A stretch of DNA of 64,000 nt from Roseobacter sp. MH60115 (GTDB lineage Bacteria > Pseudomonadota > Alphaproteobacteria > Rhodobacterales > Rhodobacteraceae). The translations under genes were made by a program, and so were the position numbers. The first letter of the stretch is position 1. Each line of letters opens with the position of its first letter. The notes beneath the pieces are model-generated. The model saw only the letters and a program-made list of their open reading frames with translations. It was not told where the DNA came from and did no database searches. Location: assembly GCF_015644665.1 (NCBI RefSeq), contig NZ_JADOBQ010000006.1, positions 124,001 to 188,000 of the forward strand. Direction: 5' to 3'. Shown here piece after piece: positions 29,996 through 39,941 of the stretch.

Positions 29996-30859
29996 TCAAG
30001 TCTTTTGACGGGTTTCGACCCAAATGTTCAAATAGTTGCCTGCAAAGATGATCGCAGCCCCCAGAAAGACCCAGACATCGACGGTCTCATTGTAGAGCAG
30101 CATGCCGATGATCGCGATGGCGGGCAGGCGGATGAAATCGATCGGCACCACCACCGTTGCGGGGGCAATTGCCAGCGCGTTTGTCATGCAATAGTGCGCC
30201 AGCAGACCGGCAAACCCAATCATGATCACAAAGGGGAGACTGGCCGCATCCGGCAGGGCGATGTCGCCATCGTACCCGGCGGCGATCAGGCCCATCACCA
30301 GCTGCATCGTGGTCAGGTAGAAGAGAATGCAGGTGATCGTCTGGCTGCGCGTCAGCCGTTTGGTGAACATGATGGTCAGCGCAAAGAAGATGGCGGAGGC
30401 GGCCGCCGTGACCACGCCCGCGTTGATGCCCGCCATATCGGGGCGCGCCACGATCAGGATGCCGATGAACCCCATGATGGCCGCGATCCCCCGCACCGCT
30501 GTCAGCCGCTCGCCCAGGATAAGCGGGGACAGGACGATGACCCAAAGCGGCGAGGTAAATTCCAGGGCAAAGACCTGCGCCAGCGGGATCACCGTCACCG
30601 CATAAAACCATAGGTTCTGCCCGGTGAAATGCGCCATATTGCGCACCAGATGCGCGCCCAGACTGTCGCGGTTAATCTGCCGCCATGTGCCTGTGACCCA
30701 GGCGACAGCCACCACCACGACCACCCCGATCAGGCTGCGGTACATCATGATCTCAAAGGTATCGAGCTGGGCCGCGGCTTCGCGCCCCGCAACGGCCATG
30801 GTGGAGAAGGAGGCGATGGCGCCACTCATCCACAGTGCAGCCTTGAGAATGGGGGACAT
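29996..30859 (-). CDS. DMT superfamily (EamA) transporter
   Basis: The 287-residue protein begins MSPILKAALWMSGAIASFS, the ATG after an AAGG site; a longer frame to 30916 adds 19 Arg/Pro-rich residues. About ten transmembrane helices in two EamA repeats are visible, including SLIGVVVVVAVAWVTG, FALEFTSPLWVIVLSPLILG and ERLTAVRGIAAIMGFIGILI. It is an inner membrane exporter with unknown substrate. It is only distantly similar to the other DMT protein in this window. Confidence 0.9.
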   Translation of the reverse strand: MSPILKAALWMSGAIASFSTMAVAGREAAAQLDTFEIMMYRSLIGVVVVVAVAWVTGTWRQINRDSLGAHLVRNMAHFTGQNLWFYAVTVIPLAQVFALEFTSPLWVIVLSPLILGERLTAVRGIAAIMGFIGILIVARPDMAGINAGVVTAAASAIFFALTIMFTKRLTRSQTITCILFYLTTMQLVMGLIAAGYDGDIALPDAASLPFVIMIGFAGLLAHYCMTNALAIAPATVVVPIDFIRLPAIAIIGMLLYNETVDVWVFLGAAIIFAGNYLNIWVETRQKT

Positions 30860-30943
30860 GGGCGTACCTTGCTGTGGGTATGGGCGGCCTAGTGCGCGCG
30901 TCCGGGCCGTCGCCACCGGGACTGCGTTTTGAGCGTCAGCGGG

Positions 30944-32506
30944 TCATTCCCATTCGATGGTGCCCGGAGGCTTGGATGTGATGTCGTAAGTGACGCGGTT
31001 GATCCCCGGCACCTCGTTGATGATCCGCGTGGCCGTCTCGCCCAGAAACTCATGGCTGAAGGGATAGTAATCCGCGGTCATCCCATCGACGGAGGTGACG
31101 GCGCGCAGCGCGCAGGCGTAGTCATAGGTGCGGTAATCGCCCATGACGCCCACGGTGCGGACAGGCAGAATCGCCACGAAGGCCTGCCAGATGTCATCGT
31201 AAAGCCCGTGCTTGCGGATCTGGTCGATATAGACCGCATCGGCCTCGCGCAGGATGTCGAGTTTTTCGCGGGTGATTTCGCCCGGGCAGCGGATGGCGAG
31301 ACCCGGGCCCGGGAAGGGGTGCCGCCCGATGAAGCTCGGCGGCAGGCCCAATTCACGCCCCAGCGCGCGCACCTCGTCTTTGAAAAGCTCGCGCAGAGGC
31401 TCCACCAGCTGCATGTTCATGCGCTCGGGCAGGCCGCCAACGTTGTGGTGCGATTTGATCGTCACCGAAGGCCCGCCCGAAAAGGACACCGATTCGATCA
31501 CATCCGGATACAGCGTGCCCTGCGCCAGGAAATCGGCGCCGCCCATCTCGCGTGCGTGCCTCTCGAAGACATCGATGAAGAGACCGCCGATGATCTTGCG
31601 CTTGGTTTCAGGGTCGCTGACCCCCTCAAGCTTGCCCAGAAACAGATCGGATTCGTCGGCGTGGATCAGCGGCAGGTTATAATGTTCGCGGAACATGCCC
31701 ACGACCTGCTCGCTCTCGCCTTTGCGCATCAGCCCGTGGTCGACATAGACGCAGGTCAACTGCTCGCCGATGGCCTCATGGATCAGCACGGCGGCAACCG
31801 AACTGTCGACGCCGCCGGAGAGGGCGCAGATGACCTTGCCGTCCCCAACCTGATCGCGAATGCGCTGGATCGCCTCCTCGCGGTAGGCGCCCATGGTCCA
31901 GTCGCCCTTGAACCCGGCCAGCCGCACGAAGTTCTCGTAAAGCTTGGCGCCGTTGGGTGTGTGGTGCACTTCCGGATGGAACTGCACCGCATAGAAATTT
32001 CGGTCGATGTCGGCGGTGATCGCAAAAGGCGCATTGGGGGAGGTGCCATAGACATCGAACCCCGGCGCGATTTCACTAACGTGATCGCCGTGGCTCATCC
32101 AGACCTGCTCGCGGTCTGCGGCGAACCACCCCTCCAGCAGCGCCAGCCTGCGCGCTTCCGGCGTCACATAGGCCCGTCCGAACTCTGCCGTGCCGTGGCC
32201 ACGTTCCACCTTGCCGCCCAGACAGTGCATCATCACCTGCTGGCCGTAGCAGATCCCCAGAATCGGCACGCCGAGATCAAAGACGCTCTTGGGCGGCATC
32301 GGCGCGCCTTCGGCAAAGACAGACGACGGCCCCCCGGAGAAAATCACCGCTTTCGGCGCGAAATCACGCAGAAACGCGTCCGTGACCATATTGAAGGGGT
32401 GGATTTCGCAATAGACGTTCAGCTCTCGCAGGCGGCGCGCGATCAATTGCGTTACCTGGCTGCCGAAATCGATGATGAGGAGGCGGTCGTGTTCGGATGT
32501 GCTCAT
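30944..32506 (-). CDS. guaA: GMP synthase (glutamine-hydrolysing)
   Basis: GuaA (520 residues) converts XMP to GMP. The N-terminal class I glutamine amidotransferase has [20 protein letters not shown], the nucleophile Cys in [14 protein letters not shown], and the His/Glu pair near [10 protein letters not shown]. The ATP pyrophosphatase domain has the PP-loop [19 protein letters not shown], and the C-terminal dimerisation domain ends [19 protein letters not shown]. All parts are complete and of normal length. Confidence 0.98.
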   Translation of the reverse strand: MSTSEHDRLLIIDFGSQVTQLIARRLRELNVYCEIHPFNMVTDAFLRDFAPKAVIFSGGPSSVFAEGAPMPPKSVFDLGVPILGICYGQQVMMHCLGGKVERGHGTAEFGRAYVTPEARRLALLEGWFAADREQVWMSHGDHVSEIAPGFDVYGTSPNAPFAITADIDRNFYAVQFHPEVHHTPNGAKLYENFVRLAGFKGDWTMGAYREEAIQRIRDQVGDGKVICALSGGVDSSVAAVLIHEAIGEQLTCVYVDHGLMRKGESEQVVGMFREHYNLPLIHADESDLFLGKLEGVSDPETKRKIIGGLFIDVFERHAREMGGADFLAQGTLYPDVIESVSFSGGPSVTIKSHHNVGGLPERMNMQLVEPLRELFKDEVRALGRELGLPPSFIGRHPFPGPGLAIRCPGEITREKLDILREADAVYIDQIRKHGLYDDIWQAFVAILPVRTVGVMGDYRTYDYACALRAVTSVDGMTADYYPFSHEFLGETATRIINEVPGINRVTYDITSKPPGTIEWE

Positions 32507-32693
32507 GGGTGCTGATTAGGCGCGCGCGGTCGCAGTGGCAAGAGGCCGAATGCCCAACACCTGTGCATAGTCTTATTATAAAGGGCGAAAGGCGCGGACA
32601 TGTCGCTTTTTTCCCTGCAAGGCCGCTATACGGATGAGGACGCCAGGTGGAATACTGTAGCACCGGCGCAAGTGAGACATCGGGAGTATCTAC

Positions 32694-34238
32694 ATGGCAC
32701 AGGCAGCGGAGCGCAGACGGGGACGTGGCGGCGGTGGAGCAGCACGACGTGCCGAGCGCAGCGCGGTGTCCTTTGAAACGGCACGCTACATCGAGCGCAA
32801 TATCCCCAACTTCGAGGTGCTGACCGAAGAGGCGCTGGAGATCATCGAGACCAATGCCGAAAAGGTTCTGGCAGAGATTGGCGTGAATTTCGTCGAGAAC
32901 CCTGCGGCTTTGGCGCGCTGGCGTGATGCCGGGGCCGATGTGGATGGCGAACGGGTGCGCATTCCGCTGGGTCTGGCGCGCAAACTCTGCGAAACCGCGC
33001 CCCCCAGCTATACACAACACGCCCGCAATCCTGCGCGGAACGTGGTTGTCGGCGGCAAAAACCTCGTACTGGCTCCGGTCTACGGCCCGCCCTTTGTGCG
33101 CGATGCGGTGGGCGGGCGGCGCTATGCCACGATGGAGGATTTCCGCAAATTCGTGAAGCTGGGCTATATGTCCAAGTGGCTGCATCACTCCGGCGGCACG
33201 GTCTGTGAGCCGACGGATGTGCCGGTGAACAAGCGGCACCTGGACATGCTGCACGCGCATATGACGCTCAGCGATAAACCCTTCATGGGGTCGGTGACGG
33301 AGCCCAGCCGCGCGCAGGACAGCGTGGAGATGTGCGAGATACTCTTCGGCAAGGAGTTCGTGCAGGACAACACCGTGATGACCTCGCTGATCAACATCAA
33401 CTCGCCCATGACCTTCGATGACGTGATGATGGGCGCGCTGGAGATCTATGCGAAGAACAATCAGGCCTGCATCATTTCACCCTTCATCGTGGGCGGTGCG
33501 ATGGCGCCGGTGTCGGTGGCGGGTACGCTGACGCAGGTGCTGGCCGAATGCCTCGCGGGCATCGCTTACAGCCAGTTGATTCGTCCCGGTGCGCCGGTGA
33601 TCATGGGCGCCTTTGTGACTTCCATCGACATGAACTCAGGGGCGCCCACCTTCGGCACGCCGGAGGCCGCGCATATCACCTATGGGGCAGGGCAGCTTGC
33701 CCGTCGTCTGGGGCTGCCCTACCGCTCTGCCGGGTCCTTTTGCGGGTCCAAACTGCCGGATGCGCAGGCTGCCTACGAGACCTCGAACAGCCTGAACATG
33801 GGGCTGCTGGCAGGGGTGAATTTCATGCTGCATTCCTGCGGCTGGCTGGAGGGCGGGTTGGTGTCTTCCTTCGAGAAGTTCGTCATGGACGCCGACCAGT
33901 TGGGCACCCTGCATCACCTGGCCCAAGGCGTCACGGTCGACGAGAACGCCCAGGCCATGGACGCCATCCGCGAGGTCGGACCGGGCGGGCATTACCTGGG
34001 CTGCGATCACACCCAGCGCAACTTCAAGTCAGCCTTCTGGAAGTCTGATCTGCTGGACTACAAACCCTTCGAAACCTGGGAGGATGAGGGCGCCCGCGAC
34101 ACGCAGACCCTTGCCAGCCTGCGTGTTGAAAAGATGCTGGCCGATTATCAGCAGCCAGCGCTTGATCCATCGATCAACGAGGCGCTTTCGGACTACATCG
34201 CGCGCAAAAAGGCAGCCGAGCCCGACAGCTTCATGTAG
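32694..34238 (+). CDS. MttB-family methyltransferase, non-pyrrolysine
   Basis: The 514-residue protein belongs to the trimethylamine methyltransferase (MttB) superfamily: ERNIPNFEVLTEEALEIIET, the barrel strands around CIISPFIVGGAMAPVSVAGT, GAPTFGTPEAAHITYGAGQL and SFCGSKLPDAQAAYETSNSL. It reads through without an in-frame UAG, so it is a non-pyrrolysine member, such as those demethylating glycine betaine or related quaternary amines. The N-terminus (residues 1-25) is Arg/Gly-rich. No corrinoid protein or reductase gene is adjacent. Substrate is unknown. Confidence 0.88.
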   Translation: MAQAAERRRGRGGGGAARRAERSAVSFETARYIERNIPNFEVLTEEALEIIETNAEKVLAEIGVNFVENPAALARWRDAGADVDGERVRIPLGLARKLCETAPPSYTQHARNPARNVVVGGKNLVLAPVYGPPFVRDAVGGRRYATMEDFRKFVKLGYMSKWLHHSGGTVCEPTDVPVNKRHLDMLHAHMTLSDKPFMGSVTEPSRAQDSVEMCEILFGKEFVQDNTVMTSLININSPMTFDDVMMGALEIYAKNNQACIISPFIVGGAMAPVSVAGTLTQVLAECLAGIAYSQLIRPGAPVIMGAFVTSIDMNSGAPTFGTPEAAHITYGAGQLARRLGLPYRSAGSFCGSKLPDAQAAYETSNSLNMGLLAGVNFMLHSCGWLEGGLVSSFEKFVMDADQLGTLHHLAQGVTVDENAQAMDAIREVGPGGHYLGCDHTQRNFKSAFWKSDLLDYKPFETWEDEGARDTQTLASLRVEKMLADYQQPALDPSINEALSDYIARKKAAEPDSFM

Positions 34239-34239
34239 T

Positions 34240-34530
34240 CTATGCCACTTGCGAGGCGCGCAGCACGCGGGCCTCGCCCAGCATGGCGATCAGCACGTCG
34301 ACGTGACGGATCAGGCTGTAACTGGTATCCCCGCCAGTCCGCTGCGCGTTCAGGTCGGATTCGATCTCGATCAACCGAAACAAGGCTGCCCCGTGACGCG
34401 GCAGAACGCCGTAGCCCAACAGCCGCGGCAAATGCACCGTGCGTCGGTAGTCCTCCGCACCGATCCGCGCAGCGCGCATCAAAAGTGGTGGCCGACGAAT
34501 GGCGTGCAGCATTGAAAGCAGGTCTTGCAT
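34240..34530 (-). CDS. DUF6477 family protein
   Basis: The 96-residue protein matches a small Rhodobacteraceae family annotated DUF6477: IRRPPLLMRAARIGAEDYRR, then LPRLLGYGVLPRHGAALFRL and ESDLNAQRTGGDTSYSLIRH. No catalytic motif is evident. Function unknown. It runs convergent to mttB, almost end to end. Confidence 0.75.
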   Translation of the reverse strand: MQDLLSMLHAIRRPPLLMRAARIGAEDYRRTVHLPRLLGYGVLPRHGAALFRLIEIESDLNAQRTGGDTSYSLIRHVDVLIAMLGEARVLRASQVA

Positions 34531-34906
34531 TGGAAGTTCCTTTGTACCGTCTATCCCCAGGGGATTTCTCCCCGACGGCTGCGATAATACACAGGGCGGC
34601 CGCCTGTTGCGCAGGCACGCGGAGCCACGCTCGGAGGGCTTAGGAACTTGTTAACACTCTGAGAAGCGTGGGAATTTAGGCGCAGGCAGAAAGATTTCAC
34701 CGGCGCGAGAGGCCCGGGATCCGCCCGGCACGCCGCCTGTTGCGGCAGCGCGTTTTACGCCGTGCGGAGGTTTAAATACTGTTTATAATTTAGAGACAAT
34801 AATTCTCAAATCAGAAACTGTTAACGAACGGGTAACCAATTCCTCTTTAGGTTGTGTTTTGAATTGTGGCACAACTAAGGCATGCTATGACGCCGGATCG
34901 GACCTT
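34531..34906. other. intergenic region with regulatory signals
   Basis: A stretch of 376 bases separates the divergent DUF6477 and DUF6456 genes. It holds GTTAAC (34648-34653) and a CtrA-like site (34821-34835) in an AT-rich zone. I see no convincing ORF. Confidence 0.55.
34821..34835. promoter_or_regulatory. candidate CtrA box upstream of the DUF6456 gene
   Basis: TTAA-N7-GTAA, followed by C, fits TTAA-N7-TTAA with one mismatch, 72 bases before the ATG of the DUF6456 gene. It lies in an AT-rich promoter-like region with TTTATAATTTAGAG at about 34782. Confidence 0.4.
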
Positions 34907-36085
34907 ATGAAAGAGCTGGAGATGACCCCCTCACGCGGCTGCGACAGACCCGAGGCAACACTGCCCGATTGGGTCCCCGCAGCGGCACAGGTGTATCTGG
35001 CTCATACCGAAGCCGGTTTGCCAATCCGGGCCCTTGCCCGGGCGGCAGGCTGCCACGCCTCTACAATCCTGCGCCAGATTCGGCGCGTGGAAACGAGGCG
35101 GGACGATCCATTGGTCGATGCGGCGCTCAAATCCTTGGGTGCCGCGCATTTTGTTCCCCGTTCCAACGCTGCCAGAGTGAACGAAAAGGACCTTCCGCGC
35201 ATGAGCTTCCAAGACAGAATATCTGCTCCGACGTCGACATCAGATGACCCGCCCAGCGAGGATGTGCTGAAGGCGGAAGGCGCGCGTGTCCTGCGCCGCC
35301 TGTGTGAAACCGGCGCGGTGCTTGCCGTCGCCGCCGAGATGGAAAAGGCCGTGATCGTCCGGGACGGGGCAGGCGGGCAGGCAACGCGGACCGGGGTTGT
35401 GCCCCGCCAGATTGCCGAAGCCATGGCGCTGAAGGAGTGGATTTCGGCCCAGACGACGGGCAAAATCACCCGCTATTCGATCACCCCGGCGGGGCGCGCG
35501 GCGCTCGAAGACATGCTGGACGCGGAAGGCGGGACCACGGCAGGCGGATTTGCCGAAGCACCCGCCGATTTTGCTGGCCAGCACCGCAGCTGGGGCGAAA
35601 AAGTTCTGCCCGATGTCGATACCGGACGGCCGCGCCGCATGCGCTACAACCTGGCGGAAAGCCCGCTGACGGCCCTGGCCCGGCGGCGGGACAAGAACGG
35701 TGAGCCCTTCCTCAACGACGATCTGGTCACCGTCGGCGAACGCCTGCGCGAGGATTTCGAGCTGGCGCAGATGGGCCCGCGCGTGGCCCAGAACTGGGAC
35801 CGCTTTCTGACAGCGGGTGGACGGGGCAGTTTCGTGCCGGACAGCGGTGTCGGCGACGGCCCCTCCAATGCCCGCAAACGGGTGGCCGATGCGCTCTCCG
35901 ATCTTGGGCCGGGCCTCTCGGATGTGGTGTTGCGCTGCTGCTGCTACCTCGAAGGGCTTGAGACGGCGGAAAAGAAACTGGGCTGGTCCGCGCGGTCGGG
36001 AAAGATCGTGCTGCGGATCGCACTGATGCGGCTGAAGCGACACTACGACGAGACCATCGGCCCCGGCGGGCCGCTCATCGGATAG
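34907..36085 (+). CDS. DUF6456 family DNA-binding-like protein
   Basis: The 392-residue product has an N-terminal helix-turn-helix-like stretch (TEAGLPIRALARAAGCHAST, ILRQIRRVETRRDDP, residues about 32-66), a linker, a second part reminiscent of a winged helix (ATRTGVVPRQIAEAMALKEW, RYSITPAGRAALEDML), and a C-terminal DUF6456 region (YNLAESPLTALARRRDKNG, LSDVVLRCCCYLEGLETAEK, KLGWSARSGKIVLRIALMRL). It is likely a regulator specific to Rhodobacteraceae. Possible starts are TTG 34859, ATG 34907 and ATG 34922. I use 34907. Confidence 0.75.
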   Translation: MKELEMTPSRGCDRPEATLPDWVPAAAQVYLAHTEAGLPIRALARAAGCHASTILRQIRRVETRRDDPLVDAALKSLGAAHFVPRSNAARVNEKDLPRMSFQDRISAPTSTSDDPPSEDVLKAEGARVLRRLCETGAVLAVAAEMEKAVIVRDGAGGQATRTGVVPRQIAEAMALKEWISAQTTGKITRYSITPAGRAALEDMLDAEGGTTAGGFAEAPADFAGQHRSWGEKVLPDVDTGRPRRMRYNLAESPLTALARRRDKNGEPFLNDDLVTVGERLREDFELAQMGPRVAQNWDRFLTAGGRGSFVPDSGVGDGPSNARKRVADALSDLGPGLSDVVLRCCCYLEGLETAEKKLGWSARSGKIVLRIALMRLKRHYDETIGPGGPLIG

Positions 36086-36277
36086 AATAACAAGGCAGGC
36101 AATCGAGACCTGAGACGGGGGGCGTTGAAAAACGCGCCCCGTTTTCGAATGGCGCCTGGCGCACATCTGCCATGCAGCCCGCGGCGTTGCCTCGTGGTTG
36201 AACCTGACCCCCGACATCGTCTACACCTTGACCGACTGTGGATGTCTCATACATCCAGATGTGAAGGAGCGCATGTC

Positions 36278-37237
36278 ATGGCCCCACGCGATCTGAAAAT
36301 CCCCGAACAGCGCCACCCTGAAAAGGCGCGGCGCCCGGACAATCCGCAGCCCAAGAAACCGGATTGGATTCGCGTCAAGGCACCGGGCGGGCAGGGCTAT
36401 GCCGAAACCGCGCGGATCATGCGGGACAACAATCTTGTCACCGTCTGCGAAGAGGCAGGATGCCCCAACGTCGGCGAATGCTGGAGCCAGGGCCACGCCA
36501 CCATGATGATTATGGGCGAGGTGTGTACCCGCGCCTGCACTTTCTGCAACATCGCCACCGGCAAACCGCCCGAAGCGCTGGACGCCTTTGAACCCGGCCG
36601 CGTGGCCCATGCCGTTGAGAAACTGGGGTTGAATCACGTGGTGATCACCTCCGTGGACCGCGACGATGTGGAGGACGGTGGCGCCGATCACTTTGCCCAG
36701 ACGATTCGCGCCATACGTCACCGTAGCCCCGACACCACGATTGAAATCCTGACGCCCGATTTCATCAAATGTGGCCCGGAAGCGCTGGAGGTTGTGGTCG
36801 AGGCGCGCCCCGATGTGTTCAATCACAATCTCGAAACCGTGCCCGGTCTCTACCCGGAGGTCCGGCCCGGTGCCCGCTATTTCCATTCCCTGCGCCTGTT
36901 GCAGCGGGTGAAAGAGCTTGATCCGTCGATGTTCACCAAATCCGGCATCATGGTGGGTCTGGGCGAAGACAAGCAGGCCGTCATGCAGGTGATGGAAGAC
37001 ATGCGTGCCGCCGACATCGATTTCCTGACCATCGGGCAGTATCTGCAGCCGACGCCGAAACACCACCGGGTGGATCGATTCGTGCACCCGGATGAGTTCG
37101 CGACCTATGAAAAGGCGGCCTACGGCAAAGGCTTTCTGATGGTCTCCGCCACGCCCCTGACACGGTCATCCTACCACGCGGGAGACGATTTCGCCCAGCT
37201 GCGCGCAGCCCGGAATCGCAAGCTCGGCATCGCCTGA
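36278..37237 (+). CDS. lipA: lipoyl synthase
   Basis: LipA is a radical SAM enzyme that inserts two sulfurs into octanoyl groups. It contains the auxiliary cluster motif [20 protein letters not shown] and the radical SAM motif [10 protein letters not shown]. The C-terminal serine region [15 protein letters not shown] is present. The start ATG ([11 protein letters not shown]) follows an AAGGAG site with 8-base spacing. A longer frame starting at 36125 lacks conserved residues. The 319-residue length is normal. Confidence 0.97.
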   Translation: MAPRDLKIPEQRHPEKARRPDNPQPKKPDWIRVKAPGGQGYAETARIMRDNNLVTVCEEAGCPNVGECWSQGHATMMIMGEVCTRACTFCNIATGKPPEALDAFEPGRVAHAVEKLGLNHVVITSVDRDDVEDGGADHFAQTIRAIRHRSPDTTIEILTPDFIKCGPEALEVVVEARPDVFNHNLETVPGLYPEVRPGARYFHSLRLLQRVKELDPSMFTKSGIMVGLGEDKQAVMQVMEDMRAADIDFLTIGQYLQPTPKHHRVDRFVHPDEFATYEKAAYGKGFLMVSATPLTRSSYHAGDDFAQLRAARNRKLGIA

Positions 37238-37349
37238 TCGACGTGACGTTGCGTAAATGGGGGAAATTCACTGTCTCATTCCCGTGACAATTATCGCCTT
37301 GGTTGTGTACTCGGTACCTGACAATTCCTAACTCTCCAAGGCAGATAAG

Positions 37350-37529
37350 ATGACCGATATTCATTGGGCAATTCTGGCCCTGCGTGACATTAATTGCGCA
37401 CTCGACCGAAAACGCTATGACGTTGCAAGCCACCATATTGATGATGCAATTTTTGCCATCATGGCACGGGACGCGCAGGACACTCTTTCCGTTGTGCGGA
37501 AAACCAGCCAGGGCCGGGCGAAAGTCTGA
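37350..37529 (+). CDS. small hypothetical protein (59 aa)
   Basis: An ATG after CAAGG (8-base spacing) opens a 59-codon frame: MTDIHWAILALRDINCALDR, then KRYDVASHHIDDAIFAIMA and RDAQDTLSVVRKTSQGRAKV. It is mostly helical and soluble, with no motif I recognise. It lies alone between lipA and hpt. Support is the ribosome binding site, the amphipathic helical pattern and the isolated position. Function unknown. Confidence 0.55.
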   Translation: MTDIHWAILALRDINCALDRKRYDVASHHIDDAIFAIMARDAQDTLSVVRKTSQGRAKV

Positions 37530-37540
37530 CCTCCGGCGTC

Positions 37541-38083
37541 CTAGTCCTGCGTGAACCGCACCTTGCCGATGAACGGCAGATTTCGGTTCCGCTGGGCAAA
37601 ATCGATCCCATAGCCCACGACAAATTCATCTGGTATTTCAAAGCCGGTCCAATCGGCTTTGAAATCCACTTCCCGTCGGCTGGGTTTATCAAGCAGGGCA
37701 ATGGATTTCAGGCGCGCGGGCAGGCGGCTGTCGAGCAGGTGTGTCACGTGGTTCAGCGTGTGGCCCGTGTCGACGATATCCTCGACCACCAGCACATCGC
37801 GGCCTTCTATGGCACCGCGTAAGTCCTTGAGAATGCGGACTTCCCGCGTGCTTTCCATGCCGTCGCCATAGCTTGAGGCTTCGAGGAAATCGACCTCGAT
37901 CGGCAAATCCAGCTCGCGCACCAGATCGGCGATAAAGACAAAGCTGCCGCGCAGCAGACCGACAACCACCAGCTTGTCGGTGTCCTTGAACTCGCCCTGA
38001 ATCTCGCGGCACAGATCCTCGATCCGCGCGGCAATCGCCTTGGCCGAGATCATTTCGTCTATGACATAAGGACGCGTGGGCAT
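37541..38083 (-). CDS. hpt: hypoxanthine phosphoribosyltransferase
   Basis: The 180-residue enzyme salvages hypoxanthine and guanine. It has the PRPP-binding motif [14 protein letters not shown], the earlier [20 protein letters not shown] and the C-terminal [19 protein letters not shown]. Typical length. It is transcribed divergently from the COQ10-like gene. Confidence 0.95.
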   Translation of the reverse strand: MPTRPYVIDEMISAKAIAARIEDLCREIQGEFKDTDKLVVVGLLRGSFVFIADLVRELDLPIEVDFLEASSYGDGMESTREVRILKDLRGAIEGRDVLVVEDIVDTGHTLNHVTHLLDSRLPARLKSIALLDKPSRREVDFKADWTGFEIPDEFVVGYGIDFAQRNRNLPFIGKVRFTQD

Positions 38084-38152
38084 GGGTTAGACCTTGATCT
38101 TGGCAAGCGGACAAAGCACATGGATGGCTAACCTTCACAACCTGACAAATCA

Positions 38153-38608
38153 ATGCCCACGCACGCCGAAACCCGAACACTCCCCTACAGCGCCCAGCAA
38201 ATGTATGATCTCGTGGCCGATGTGGGCAGTTATCCGGAGTTTCTGCCCTGGTGTTCCGCGGCACGGGTAAAGTCGGTGACCCCGCAAGGCAACGCGCAGG
38301 TGATGGAGGCCGACCTGGTGATCAGCTTCAAGGTTTTCCGCGAGCGGTTTACCAGCCGCGTGGTGTTGATGCCCGACGACAAGAAGATCGACACCGAATA
38401 CCTCGACGGGCCGTTTCGCTACATGAAATCCAACTGGGCGTTTCGTGATGTGCCAGAGGGCTGCGAGGTCAGCTTCTTTGTCGATTTTGCCTTTCGCAAC
38501 ATGATTTTGCAGCGCCTGATCGGGGTGGTCTTCAATGAGGCGATGCAGCGGATCGTGCGCGCCTTTGAAACCCGCGCTCAGGCGCTCTACGGTACGCAGC
38601 AGGTTTGA
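38153..38608 (+). CDS. COQ10/RatA-like START-domain protein
   Basis: The 151-residue protein is a START-like lipid-binding domain: LPYSAQQMYDLVADVGSYPE, FLPWCSAARV, LVISFKVFRERFTSRVVL, and FFVDFAFRNMILQRLIGVVF. Close relatives are coenzyme Q-binding COQ10, which supports respiration, and RatA, originally described as a ribosome-association toxin. In alphaproteobacteria the ubiquinone role is more plausible. It ends 22 bases before the MmgE/PrpD gene. Confidence 0.88.
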   Translation: MPTHAETRTLPYSAQQMYDLVADVGSYPEFLPWCSAARVKSVTPQGNAQVMEADLVISFKVFRERFTSRVVLMPDDKKIDTEYLDGPFRYMKSNWAFRDVPEGCEVSFFVDFAFRNMILQRLIGVVFNEAMQRIVRAFETRAQALYGTQQV

Positions 38609-38630
38609 TCTGCTCAGCGAAGGACCGGCG

Positions 38631-39941
38631 ATGATGGGGATCACCGACAGACTGATCGCCTTCACCGCGGCAGATCCCGACCGCGACGCGCTGGAGATGA
38701 TGCGGCTGTCGCTCTTTGACTGGGCGACATGCGGCATTGCCGGCGCGCAAGAGGCCGAGTTCGCGGGGTTCCGTGCCGCGGTGACCCAGGCTGGCGGTGC
38801 GACAGAGGCAACGATCTTTGGCGGCGGCGCTGCACCTGCCTCCACGGCGGCCCTCGTCAATGGCACGCTGAGCCATGCGCTGGACTTTGACGACACTCAT
38901 TTTGCGCATATCGGTCACCCGTCAGTTGCCGTTGTCCCCGCCGCGCTGGCGGTTGCGGAACGGTCGGGGGCGTCTTTCGACGATATGCTGGCGGCAGCGC
39001 TGATCGGGGTCGAGGCCTCGATCCACGTGGGGCTGTGGCTGGGTCGGGATCACTACCAGGTGGGGTTTCACCAGACCGCGACGGCGGGTGCTTTCGGGGC
39101 AACGCTGGCTGCGGCCCGTTTGCTGAACCTGTCCCCGGATGAGGTCCGCCACGCGCTTGGGCTTTGCGCGTCCTTGGCTTCTGGCCTGAAGGCGCAATTC
39201 GGTACAGGCGGCAAACCGATGAATGCGGGTCTCGCCGCACGCAGCGGGGTCGAAGCGGCCCTTTGGGCGCAGGCGGGGTTGACCGGTGCTGCGGACGGTC
39301 TGGCCGGACCGCTGGGGTTTGCAGAGACACATCACGCCACCGGATCGACGGCGCATCTGGCACATCTGGGCGCCGTGCCGTGGCAGATCATGACGATCAG
39401 CCACAAGTTCCACGCCTGTTGCCACGGGCTCCACGCGATGCTGGAAGCGCTAAGCGCGGTGCAGTTCGATGTCGGACAGATTGAGCGCGTTTCGGTATTC
39501 ACACACCCCAGATGGATGAGCGTCTGCAACAAGCCCGATCCCGACACCGGGCTTGCGGCCAAATTCAGCTATCGCCACACGGCAGCGATGGCGTTGTCAG
39601 GCATCGATACAGGCCGCACCGGGAATTTCTCCGACGCAATGGCGCAGGATTCGGCGCTGGTTGCCTTGCGGCAAAGGGTGGCTGTTTCGGAGGAGGAAAC
39701 GCTGTCGGAAATGCAGTGCCGTGTCGAGCTTGCGCTTAGGTCAGGGGAGGTCATCAACCGCTCTCACGATCTGGCCTCACCGATGCCCTTTGACACTCGG
39801 CGCGAAAAACTCACCGCCAAAACACGGGGATTTCTTGGGGAAAAACAAACTGATGACCTGTGGCAGTCCGTGGTATCCGGCGATCTTCCGGGCTTCACAT
39901 CGCTTCTAAAGCGCCTAGAGCCCGTCACGCAGCAAGCGTAG
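38631..39941 (+). CDS. MmgE/PrpD family protein
   Basis: The 436-residue protein resembles 2-methylcitrate dehydratase-type PrpD and MmgE enzymes: LFDWATCGIAGAQEAEFAGF, FGGGAAPASTAALVNGTLSH, ALDFDDTHFAHIGHPSVAVV, and FHACCHGLHAMLEAL. The start is set at ATG 38631, 7 bases after AAGG. A longer frame begins inside the previous gene. No other methylcitrate genes are nearby, so substrate is uncertain; such proteins also include cis-aconitate decarboxylase-like enzymes. Likely cotranscribed with the COQ10-like gene. Confidence 0.87.
   Translation: MMGITDRLIAFTAADPDRDALEMMRLSLFDWATCGIAGAQEAEFAGFRAAVTQAGGATEATIFGGGAAPASTAALVNGTLSHALDFDDTHFAHIGHPSVAVVPAALAVAERSGASFDDMLAAALIGVEASIHVGLWLGRDHYQVGFHQTATAGAFGATLAAARLLNLSPDEVRHALGLCASLASGLKAQFGTGGKPMNAGLAARSGVEAALWAQAGLTGAADGLAGPLGFAETHHATGSTAHLAHLGAVPWQIMTISHKFHACCHGLHAMLEALSAVQFDVGQIERVSVFTHPRWMSVCNKPDPDTGLAAKFSYRHTAAMALSGIDTGRTGNFSDAMAQDSALVALRQRVAVSEEETLSEMQCRVELALRSGEVINRSHDLASPMPFDTRREKLTAKTRGFLGEKQTDDLWQSVVSGDLPGFTSLLKRLEPVTQQA

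Noticed and set aside
30929-32515. 528-codon plus-strand frame opposite guaA
   Set aside because: It mirrors guaA codon structure and has no domain.
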